Shown here: in pieces, positions 57,117 to 64,000 of the stretch
Layout of the letters: each line of letters opens with the position of its first letter
Numbering within the stretch: the stretch's first letter is position 1
Position numbers and translations under genes: made by a program
Assembly: GCF_011074795.1 (NCBI RefSeq)
Contig: NZ_JAAMPF010000029.1
Coordinates: 1-64,000 of the forward strand
Direction: 5' to 3'
Origin: Marinobacter salicampi
GTDB taxonomy: Bacteria; Pseudomonadota; Gammaproteobacteria; Pseudomonadales; Oleiphilaceae
Length of the DNA: 64,000 nucleotides
The notes under the pieces: generated by a model
Database searches by the model: none
What the model saw: only the letters and a program-made list of their open reading frames with translations
Told to the model about the DNA's origin: nothing

Positions 57117-57712
57117 AGATCACGCCTACAGCCATTCCTGAAGTCCTGCTTCTTGAGCCTCGAGCATTCAGCGACGAGCGGGGATTTTTCATGGAGACGT
57201 TTCAGGCAGAACGCTATCGCGCTGCAGGGATAGCGGCACCGTTTGTACAGGACAACCTTTCCCGTTCAGAGCAAGGTGTTCTTCGTGGACTGCATTTTCA
57301 ACATCCGTACGGGCAGGGCAAGCTGGTCTATGTATTGGAGGGCGAAGTTTTCGATGTAGCTGTCGACGTACGCCGCGGATCGCCCACATTCGGTAACTGG
57401 GTAGGTGTTTATCTCGACAGCACAAAGAAAAGCCAGTTCTGGATACCCCCGGGCTTTGCCCACGGCTTCTGCGTAACCAGCCCTACCGCGCTTTTTGCCT
57501 ATAAGTGCACGGCGCTTTACAGCCCTGGTACAGAGCGTTCCCTTCGCTGGGATGATCCGGTCATCGGTATTGACTGGCCCTTGCAGAAGGTCAGCCTGTC
57601 ATCGAAGGACCGTTCGGCGCCCTGTTTAAGGGATCTGAATCAGGGGCATCTGCCGGAGTACCAACAGTTGCCTCACGATCGCAGAGTTTATTCAGGTTCT
57701 GCTGAAACTTGA
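57113..57712 (+). CDS. rfbC: dTDP-4-dehydrorhamnose 3,5-epimerase
   Basis: The third step of dTDP-L-rhamnose synthesis. The 199-residue cupin has [35 protein letters not shown] with the catalytic His, [16 protein letters not shown] and [10 protein letters not shown]. It begins in the 4-base overlap with rfbA, ends the tight four-gene unit, and carries about 15 more residues at the C-terminus than the shortest homologues. Confidence 0.95.
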   Translation: MKITPTAIPEVLLLEPRAFSDERGFFMETFQAERYRAAGIAAPFVQDNLSRSEQGVLRGLHFQHPYGQGKLVYVLEGEVFDVAVDVRRGSPTFGNWVGVYLDSTKKSQFWIPPGFAHGFCVTSPTALFAYKCTALYSPGTERSLRWDDPVIGIDWPLQKVSLSSKDRSAPCLRDLNQGHLPEYQQLPHDRRVYSGSAET

Positions 57713-57790
57713 GCAGACCCAAAGGGGCTATTGATGGCTGCCCCCCCGCAGATCCAACATGACATTCAAACCACTTACCAAAAATAACGT

Positions 57791-57872
57791 GGGGTCTGGT
57801 GATGGCGGGACTGAGGCCCATCGAAACACGCTGTCCTGCCAAGCGGCAAATTATATGTGAGCTCCAGACCCC
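57791..57872. promoter_or_regulatory. Spaced inverted repeat before the wzz-like gene
   Basis: GGGGTCTGG (57791-57799) and CCAGACCCC (57864-57872) are perfect 9-bp complements 64 bases apart. A further CAGACCC occurs at 57714-57720. They may form a leader structure or paired binding sites in the gap between rfbC and the EPS export genes. Confidence 0.35.
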
Positions 57873-57910
57873 CTGTTCTTTTTCAATGCTCCAGTACAGG
57901 CCTTACGTGC

Positions 57911-59494
57911 ATGGCTTCAGAAAAATACCGCTTGACCATAAGTGACCTGCTGGCCGGTTTGCAGCGCCGTGGACTCCTGATCACGGTGTCATTCGGCCTT
58001 GTTTTTGCGCTCGCCCTGGGGGCAGCATTCGTTATGCCCCCGGTTTTCCAATCCAAGGCCACCATTCTGGTTGAGTCTCAGCAGATTCCAAGAGACCTTC
58101 TCCCTTCAACCATTACCACCTTCGCAGATGATCGCATTCAGGTTATACGCCAGCGCATCATGACCCGCGAAAACCAGATGCAAATCATAAAAAAACATCA
58201 TCTGTTTTCGGATAGGTCCGCCACGATGACCACCTCCGATATGTTGGCCACCATGCAGCAAAGTACCGGCGTGACGCCTATACATGCCGGAGGCGGAAGG
58301 CGCGGAGCAGCTGCTATTGCCTTCGAAATTTCATTCGAGCACAGATCACCGGAAACGGCACAGGCTGTTGCCAATGAACTTGTGACCCTGTTTTTGAAAG
58401 AGAACGCACGGACACGGACGGAAAGGGCTTCAGAGACAACAGACTTTTTAAGGCGAGAGGCAAAAAAGCTGGAAAGCGAGCTTTCACGTCTTGAAGGTCA
58501 GTTGGCGTCTTACAAGCAAAAGTATAGCGGTGCCTTACCCGAGCATCTTGAAATGCGCATGGGCATGCTTGGACGGGCTGAGTCTGAGCTGAATAACGTC
58601 GTGCGCGAAACCAAGTCGACCCTGGAAGAAATCCGGTTTCTGGACGTAGAACTGGCCGCCGCAAACTCCGGTCTTTACGCCGGCAACACGGGCGAGGCGG
58701 GAGATATTAATACCCTAAGCGGGCTAACCCAGGAGCATGAGCGGCTAAAACAGCACTATACCGACCGCCACCCTGACGTTGTATTGATAAAGCGAAGAAT
58801 TGAAGCTCTCAAGCAGGCAGGCGATGCTCAGGCCGGCGGTAAGCCGGGCGATGATGCGGCTGGCATGACGGAAGGGCGCCTGAGAGTAGCAAAGGTGCAG
58901 GCTCGGCTCGATGCCGCAGGAAATCGCCTCAAGTCTCTTTATGATAATGAGACAAGTCTGAAGACCCAGGTGGCGCGTCTTGAAGAACAGATACTTGAAA
59001 CTCCCCAGGTTCAGCGTGCACTCACAAACATCATGCGTGATTACAGTAATGCGCAGGCAAAATTCCAGGAAGTCAGGGCGAAACAGATCGATGCCCAGAT
59101 AATGGAAAGTCTGGAGCGTGATGAGAAAGCAGAGCGTTTCTCATTACTTGAACCACCCCTGTTACCCACCGACCCGGTGAAGCCGAATCGTAACAAGATA
59201 ATGCTCTTGGGCTTTTTTCTGGCCATAGGTAGCTCTGGCGGGCTGGCATTAATGGCTGAAAGCCTGAATCGCCGCATCCGCGGTAGTGGTGCCCTGACGC
59301 ACCTCCTAGGTCGCAGTCCGATCGTGGTCATACCCTATATCAGAACCAGCGCGGAAATCCGTCGTCGGCGTATGTTTAGACAACTGACCCTATTTATCTT
59401 TGTCGGGTCTGTTTTCGCTGCGGGTGCGTTGCTTCATTTTACTTATATGCCGCTGGACCAGCTCTTTATGAAAATCGTGGCGCGACTGGGGTAG
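57911..59494 (+). CDS. Wzz/GumC-like polysaccharide co-polymerase (chain-length determinant)
   Basis: A 527-residue inner-membrane protein. It has an N-terminal membrane segment (about LITVSFGLVFALALGAAF), a long periplasmic region rich in coiled coil (about residues 165-260 and 330-420), then the proline-rich motif LLEPPLLPTDPVKPNR leading into a second membrane segment, and a third near the end (LFIFVGSVFAAGALLHF). Such proteins set polymer length and join the export complex with a cytoplasmic ATPase, here encoded by the next gene 7 bases downstream. A GTG-started frame opens at 57857, but the ATG at 57911 places the start normally. Confidence 0.88.
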   Translation: MASEKYRLTISDLLAGLQRRGLLITVSFGLVFALALGAAFVMPPVFQSKATILVESQQIPRDLLPSTITTFADDRIQVIRQRIMTRENQMQIIKKHHLFSDRSATMTTSDMLATMQQSTGVTPIHAGGGRRGAAAIAFEISFEHRSPETAQAVANELVTLFLKENARTRTERASETTDFLRREAKKLESELSRLEGQLASYKQKYSGALPEHLEMRMGMLGRAESELNNVVRETKSTLEEIRFLDVELAAANSGLYAGNTGEAGDINTLSGLTQEHERLKQHYTDRHPDVVLIKRRIEALKQAGDAQAGGKPGDDAAGMTEGRLRVAKVQARLDAAGNRLKSLYDNETSLKTQVARLEEQILETPQVQRALTNIMRDYSNAQAKFQEVRAKQIDAQIMESLERDEKAERFSLLEPPLLPTDPVKPNRNKIMLLGFFLAIGSSGGLALMAESLNRRIRGSGALTHLLGRSPIVVIPYIRTSAEIRRRRMFRQLTLFIFVGSVFAAGALLHFTYMPLDQLFMKIVARLG

Positions 59495-59501
59495 GAATTA
59501 A

Positions 59502-60305
59502 ATGGACAGAATTAAACAGGCACTGGTAAAAGCGCGGCAGGAAGGCAACGTAGGTCTACAGGCGGTCGGCGGCCAAACCCATACCGAAATGTCGGTAGCT
59601 GTCCTGAAATATGAGTACGTCAATACTCGGACTACCGAACTTGATCCATACCTAATGAGCCGCAACCGGATAGTTGCTTTCAATAAAAATGATTGCCATA
59701 GCGGAACCTTCGATCTGCTCCGTACGAAGATCCTTAGAAAAATGGATGAAAATGGCTGGCGCACCCTGGCCATAACATCGCCAACATCTGGTGCTGGCAA
59801 GACGGTTGTGGCGATCAATCTGGCGATGAGTATCGCCCAGCGAACCGAACGCACTACCTTGCTGGTCGATTTTGATCTACGGAGCCCAAAAGTCGCAAAT
59901 TACCTGGGCCTAACAGACGGTAAGTCTCTTAATGATGTGTTTCAGGGTGAATCAGAAATCTTTGAGGCATTGGTTAATCCCGGCCTTCCCAGGCTGGTAA
60001 TACTGCCTACTTATAAACCGGAAACGAGCCCGGCAGAGCTTTTGTCCTCAAACCGGACCAAAGCAATGATTAATGCTATTAAGGGCCGTTACACCGATCG
60101 GATGGTTATTTTTGACCTGCCCTCACTTCTTCAGACTGATGATGCGATGGCAGTTCTTCCCCAGATTGACTGCGTACTGCTGATCATAGGCGATGGTGAA
60201 GCCTCCAGAAGCGACATCGAAAACAGTCTCTCTGATATGCCCGCACTCAACATAGTCGGTGTCGTACTTAATAAATCAGAGGCTGTGAAACATGGCCACC
60301 AATAG
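59502..60305 (+). CDS. CpsD/Wzc-like P-loop ATPase of the EPS export complex
   Basis: A 267-residue cytoplasmic ATPase related to bacterial tyrosine kinases that control polysaccharide polymerisation. MDRIKQALVKARQEG matches the start of EPS-linked autokinases. Walker A is SPTSGAGKT, Walker A' is LLVDFDLRSP, and MVIFDLPSLL is the Walker B region. The C-terminus (SEAVKHGHQ) has no tyrosine cluster, which such kinases normally autophosphorylate. It may therefore act as a simple ATPase, or be phosphorylated elsewhere. It starts 7 bases after the co-polymerase gene and overlaps the pyruvyltransferase gene by 14 bases. Confidence 0.85.
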   Translation: MDRIKQALVKARQEGNVGLQAVGGQTHTEMSVAVLKYEYVNTRTTELDPYLMSRNRIVAFNKNDCHSGTFDLLRTKILRKMDENGWRTLAITSPTSGAGKTVVAINLAMSIAQRTERTTLLVDFDLRSPKVANYLGLTDGKSLNDVFQGESEIFEALVNPGLPRLVILPTYKPETSPAELLSSNRTKAMINAIKGRYTDRMVIFDLPSLLQTDDAMAVLPQIDCVLLIIGDGEASRSDIENSLSDMPALNIVGVVLNKSEAVKHGHQ

Positions 60306-61716
60306 CGCTGGCAAGGCGAGTGCCAAACAGGTAGGCGACGAAACTACCGCGAAGGGTTCGGACAGAGCTGTGCCTCGGATTGCGTTGTTCGGCGCTGCGC
60401 CGGATACCTCAAACATGGGGGTGTCTGCACTGAACGCCAGTATTATCCATAGCATTGGTCAGGTCATCGATCCGATCGAATTGGTTATCTTCGATCACGC
60501 CTCTTTGGGCAGTTCACCATCAGAACTAGCTCCGGATTTAAAGAAGGGGACGGTTCTGATCCGGCATGGGGCAAGAGTTGGCAGGCGTTACTATTTACCT
60601 GAAAACCTTTCCACTATGGCGTCCGTTGCGAAATTGGGTCCGTTGGGTGGCTACCTGAACAGAGCGATCCGCTTGATTGATTCCTGTGACGCAGTGCTCG
60701 ATATTTCCGGTGGCGATAGCTTTAGCGATATCTATGGCCGTGAACGCTTCAACCTGACTTATCTTCCGAAAGTGATTGCCATTGCTAGGGGCAAGCCCCT
60801 GTTGCTCCTGCCCCAGACCTACGGTCCATTCAAAAATCCAGCACTCTATCGGCTCGCGTCTGCGGTTGTGCAGAAGGCTTCTATGGCTTGGGCAAGGGAC
60901 GAGAACAGCTTCGATATTCTCAAGCGATTGCTGGGTGACAGCTACGATGCTGAGCGGCACCTTTGCGGGGTAGACATGGCTTTTGATCTTCCACCGCTAT
61001 GTCCGACACACAAACTGGACGAGCCGATAAAGCGTTGGATCAGCGATAAAGACCCCTCCCAGCCACTGGTAGGCTTCAATGTAAGTGGTCTGATCTTTAA
61101 CAACCCTGCAAACGCCGCCGATCGGTATGGATTCAAAGCCGACTACCGCAAGGCTTTGGTAGACTTTTTGTCGAGCCTGCTCGTGAACACAGAAGCTCGC
61201 GTTCTGCTTATTCCCCACGTCATGGACCGGCCTGGCCACTACGAATCGGATATTGCTGCATGCCAGGAAGTGGCAAAGGCGCTTTCCACCCATGCTGGCC
61301 GCGTACTTGTCTCGCCGGCTACCCTTGATCAGGCCGAGGTTAAGTGGCTGATTTCACGCATGGACTGGTTTTGCGGTACGCGCATGCACTCCACAATCGC
61401 AGCACTTTCCAGCAAGGTGCCCGCCGCGGCGATTTCCTACAGCGACAAGACCCTGGGCGTATTCAAGTCCTGCGGACAGGGTAGGCACGTACTCGATCCA
61501 CGGACTTTAGACACCTTTGCGGTAACTCAAGGGTTGTGGCGATCGTTTGAGGGGCGAGCGGGTTCAGCATTACAGCTTCATGCCAATGGTCCGGCAATAG
61601 CTGCTCAGGTGGCGGGCCAGACTAGTCGGATAGTCGACTTTGTGCGTCGCGCAGCAGCAAATAATCAGACCAGACGCCAGGGACTGACAACGATGACGTT
61701 ACAGACCAGACAGTGA
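60292..61716 (+). CDS. Polysaccharide pyruvyltransferase family protein
   Basis: A 474-residue enzyme of the family that transfers pyruvate from phosphoenolpyruvate to form ketal groups on sugars. The first 25 residues are low-complexity and probably flexible. The core begins RIALFGAAPDTSNMGVSALN and contains DISGGDSFSDIYG, LLLPQTYGPFKNP, and FCGTRMHSTIAALSSKVPA. Pyruvyl ketals add negative charge to exopolysaccharides. The start overlaps the ATPase gene by 14 bases with GAGG upstream, and the stop overlaps the polymerase start (TGATG). PEP could come from PpsA in the left part of the window, but that link is only metabolic. Confidence 0.87.
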   Translation: MATNSAGKASAKQVGDETTAKGSDRAVPRIALFGAAPDTSNMGVSALNASIIHSIGQVIDPIELVIFDHASLGSSPSELAPDLKKGTVLIRHGARVGRRYYLPENLSTMASVAKLGPLGGYLNRAIRLIDSCDAVLDISGGDSFSDIYGRERFNLTYLPKVIAIARGKPLLLLPQTYGPFKNPALYRLASAVVQKASMAWARDENSFDILKRLLGDSYDAERHLCGVDMAFDLPPLCPTHKLDEPIKRWISDKDPSQPLVGFNVSGLIFNNPANAADRYGFKADYRKALVDFLSSLLVNTEARVLLIPHVMDRPGHYESDIAACQEVAKALSTHAGRVLVSPATLDQAEVKWLISRMDWFCGTRMHSTIAALSSKVPAAAISYSDKTLGVFKSCGQGRHVLDPRTLDTFAVTQGLWRSFEGRAGSALQLHANGPAIAAQVAGQTSRIVDFVRRAAANNQTRRQGLTTMTLQTRQ

Positions 61717-63059
61717 TGATGGCAGCGACTGTTGCTGTTGCTTGCGTTCTTTCCCTCCTCGCCATCTCGCGACGAAGAGCCGGTGCAGGCCTCGGCGTTA
61801 TTATCTGCTCAATGCTACTTTGGCCTGAGGATTTCCGTATCCCGTTAGGCATAGTGCAGATGTCAGTCCCGCGCTTCGTGGCTGCCACGATGATCATTAA
61901 ATTCATTCTCGACGGAAAGCTCGATTTACAAAGGTTTAATAAGGTAGACGTGCTGGTGATTACCATTTGGCTATGGACGGTCCTTGCCACTGTCCTGGCT
62001 GGAGCAGAGTTTGGAAAGATCTCTGAAATGATTGGTCGCGGGTTGGATACCGTACTTCTGTATTTTGTTGCCAGGTTCGCTCTTTGGGATCGAGATCAGG
62101 TATTGGCGTTGATACCCTGGCTTGTGGTTACCGCGATAGTGATGGGAATAGTCGGTATCTATGAAACGCTCGGTTTTTCCTCCCCTTATCGATGGTTAAT
62201 GAATTTTGGCGTTTATGAAGCTGCTCGACTCGGCTTGGTTCGGGCTATCGGAAGCACGTCTCATGCAATTCAGTTCGGTTTGTCCATGATGCTCATCATG
62301 AGCCTGTTATGGTCTGTGCGTGGATATTCTCGGTTTAAATTTTTTCATACGATTAGCATATTGGCCGCCCTCTTGGCCGCGCTATCTTCTATGTCCAGTG
62401 GGCCCTGGTTGGCAGTTCTGCTGGTCATCGCGCTACAAGTCTATTTTTATAAACCTCATTTGATCCGCCCATCACTCATACTTGGATTGATAGCAATTAT
62501 TGCTTTGGAGATTGCATCCAATCGACATTTCTACGAACTGATTGACCGCTTGGCGCTTGATTCCCAAACCGCCTGGTACAGAACGCGCCTTCTTGAGGTT
62601 GCTTTTCAGCAGTGGAGAGATTACTGGCTCATAGGCGTTGGTTCCAACATGCCACATCATTGGGCCGACATGATTGACTATCGAAATCATGTAGACGTCG
62701 TCAACTATTTTATTCTTATGGCTTTGTACGGTGGAGTCCCGGCACTGGCTATGTTTATAGCTGCTCACGCGTTAGCCATTAAATGGACTGTAGCCGCATG
62801 GAAGCAGTCCGGCGATGAAGCACAACGCAAGCTTCTATTCGGTTTGGCTTCCACCTTGGTTGCGCTGGATTTCGCAAGTATGTCTGTGAGTTTATTTGGC
62901 CCCCCCTTGTTGCTAAGCAGCCTTCTCCTGGGGTCTCTGGTTGCGGTTACGGCATGGCCTATGGGTTCAACAATTGAGCTGCCACAAGCGTCGGAAAGAG
63001 AAAATATGGTGTCGCTTCAGGAAAATGGTCCTCTGCGCGGACATCGCTATGTTGAATAG
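61716..63059 (+). CDS. O-antigen polymerase/ligase-like (Wzy) membrane protein
   Basis: A 447-residue inner-membrane protein with about ten to twelve hydrophobic segments and a large periplasmic loop around residues 265-320, the Wzy_C/O-antigen ligase pattern. The loop segment WYRTRLLEVAFQQWRDYWLIGVGSN resembles the WxxR and GxG elements of such proteins. It probably polymerises lipid-linked repeat units. GTG at 61713 is also possible; the ATG at 61716 sharing a base with the upstream stop is preferred. It follows Wzz-like, CpsD-like and pyruvyltransferase genes in one operon. Confidence 0.8.
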   Translation: MMAATVAVACVLSLLAISRRRAGAGLGVIICSMLLWPEDFRIPLGIVQMSVPRFVAATMIIKFILDGKLDLQRFNKVDVLVITIWLWTVLATVLAGAEFGKISEMIGRGLDTVLLYFVARFALWDRDQVLALIPWLVVTAIVMGIVGIYETLGFSSPYRWLMNFGVYEAARLGLVRAIGSTSHAIQFGLSMMLIMSLLWSVRGYSRFKFFHTISILAALLAALSSMSSGPWLAVLLVIALQVYFYKPHLIRPSLILGLIAIIALEIASNRHFYELIDRLALDSQTAWYRTRLLEVAFQQWRDYWLIGVGSNMPHHWADMIDYRNHVDVVNYFILMALYGGVPALAMFIAAHALAIKWTVAAWKQSGDEAQRKLLFGLASTLVALDFASMSVSLFGPPLLLSSLLLGSLVAVTAWPMGSTIELPQASERENMVSLQENGPLRGHRYVE

Positions 63060-63166
63060 CCTCTCCCAGCGAGCCCAGCGCGATTCGACCCAGACTCTTG
63101 GGCAGGCGCTATAAATGCATCTGGCTTTCGTCTGTCTGGTTGTTGTAAATATGTCAGGAGCTAAGT

Positions 63167-64000
63167 ATGCCCACTAACTCAGCAATCAGCATGTCACTCA
63201 AGCCGCTAGCGAATAACTACTTGCTTGCAGTATTAGCCTCTCTAACTTTAGTACTCACGAGTTGCAAAGGTAACGGTGAAACAGTCAGTCGTGTTAATGA
63301 GCCCTCGCCTGAATTTGCAGAATCTACCGGACCCGCCGAACCTTTGGAATGCAACAGCGTTACCTACCAGTCTCCGTTGGCGAAAGAAAGCAAAATTACA
63401 TTCACTTTTGATGCAGCGTACTTATGCGGCCAGTTCGCTAATGGAGACTGGTGGGTGAGCGAAGGGCGCAGGGGCTATGTTCAAATAGATAGTATTTCTC
63501 CGGATGCAATAGCCAACGCCCACGGCTCCGAAGTAAATCCGAGTGAAAGCGACCGGCAGGGTTTTGATGACAGAATTTACGGCCATGACAAGACCCTTGC
63601 GGCAGCTTTTCCTCTGAAAGTCGAGGGCGTTTCTTCCGTTGTAAAAACCATCAGTACTGCCGGATATGAAGACAATCACCCGCCCTGCCGTCCTTGTCTC
63701 GATTATGCAGCAGTCCTTACGGTGACAAGTGAGCCGGTCAAGGATTCCAGAGAAGTGTTGAGGCCCAGCTATTTTGGACAAGAGAAAAGGTTTTACAGGT
63801 TAAATGAGTTTGAAAATCTTAAGGCGCGGCAACTCACTGCCGACTGCTGCGAAATGTCTGCATCAGTAAAGTTCGACGCGCTAGCGCAAAGGTACCAAGG
63901 AGTGCAGCTCGACCACCTGACAGGGTGGGGTGGGCGCAATATGCACCCACGACACAATATGCCCGATTACGGAGCATCTATTGCTCGTGATAATGCTATT
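63167..64000 (+). CDS. Unrecognised lipoprotein, truncated by the window end
   Basis: An open frame runs from the ATG at 63167, with AGGAG 7 bases upstream, to the window edge: 278 codons with no stop. The N-terminus is a lipoprotein signal with lipobox LTSC (Cys33). The mature part is rich in Trp, Tyr and cysteines arranged as CRPC and CC, suggesting disulphides in an extracytoplasmic domain. NGDWWVSEGRRGYVQID and TGWGGRNMHPRHNMPDYGAS look like parts of a carbohydrate-interacting secreted protein, but I do not recognise the family. A 107-base gap separates it from the polymerase gene. It may be an EPS-modifying or EPS-binding outer-membrane lipoprotein. Confidence 0.7.
   Translation, partial: MPTNSAISMSLKPLANNYLLAVLASLTLVLTSCKGNGETVSRVNEPSPEFAESTGPAEPLECNSVTYQSPLAKESKITFTFDAAYLCGQFANGDWWVSEGRRGYVQIDSISPDAIANAHGSEVNPSESDRQGFDDRIYGHDKTLAAAFPLKVEGVSSVVKTISTAGYEDNHPPCRPCLDYAAVLTVTSEPVKDSREVLRPSYFGQEKRFYRLNEFENLKARQLTADCCEMSASVKFDALAQRYQGVQLDHLTGWGGRNMHPRHNMPDYGASIARDNAI

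Overview
The window reads as chromosomal DNA of a marine or halophilic gammaproteobacterium, Marinobacter-like or Pseudomonas-related. The reasons are the moderately high GC, the GlgE and TreS-maltokinase alpha-glucan genes arranged much as in pseudomonads, c-type cytochromes, and an exopolysaccharide (EPS) locus with dTDP-rhamnose genes. The genus is an inference. No rRNA, tRNA, CRISPR array, phage or transposase gene was seen.

Layout. (1) 1-255: tandemly duplicated hairpin terminators. (2) 256-11682: a lower-glycolysis and fermentation block. apgM and pgk are on the minus strand, divergent from gap, ppsA, a D-2-hydroxyacid dehydrogenase, a GH65 disaccharide phosphorylase and a beta-phosphoglucomutase/trehalose-phosphatase fusion. 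(3) 11726-18054, minus strand: a Ca2+-type P-ATPase, an ATP-grasp enzyme, PfkB and an unrecognised protein. (4) 18493-36804: an alpha-glucan/trehalose block. malQ, glgE, treS-mak, glgB and glgC are on plus; glgX and a natural TreZ-TreY fusion are on minus. No glycogen synthase (glgA) is present. (5) 37566-38417: an isolated PhyH-type oxygenase. (6) 39153-48256: a three-gene secreted redox unit. A 2452-residue protein carries four malectin domains, thrombospondin-3 calcium repeats, a PA14 domain, a galactose-oxidase-type copper radical oxidase with all key residues, a beta-propeller and a C-terminal di-haem cytochrome. It is followed by a small YtkA-like periplasmic protein and a separate di-haem cytochrome c peroxidase/MauG homologue. 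(7) 48483-64000: an EPS locus with an MsbA-like exporter, three glycosyltransferases (one clearly AT-rich), rmlBDAC, a Wzz-like chain-length protein, a CpsD-like ATPase, a polysaccharide pyruvyltransferase, a Wzy-like polymerase, and a lipoprotein running off the end.

How the genes work together. The alpha-glucan block can make trehalose (GlgX trimming, then TreY and TreZ), convert it through maltose and maltose-1-phosphate to glucan (TreS, Mak, GlgE, GlgB), and recycle oligosaccharides (MalQ). The GH65 phosphorylase and HAD/OtsB fusion can return disaccharide to glucose-6-phosphate, which PfkB, Gap, Pgk, ApgM and the lactate-dehydrogenase-like enzyme could ferment. The set of GH65, HAD-OtsB, a calcium P-ATPase and PfkB resembles part of the Mycobacterium tuberculosis DosR dormancy regulon, suggesting a survival role under low oxygen.

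The best candidate for an undescribed system is the secreted oxidase-cytochrome unit. It could oxidise hydroxyls on a surface or environmental glycan, with the H2O2 or electrons handled by the attached and neighbouring di-haem proteins. Its position beside the EPS locus suggests the substrate may be the cell's own polysaccharide.
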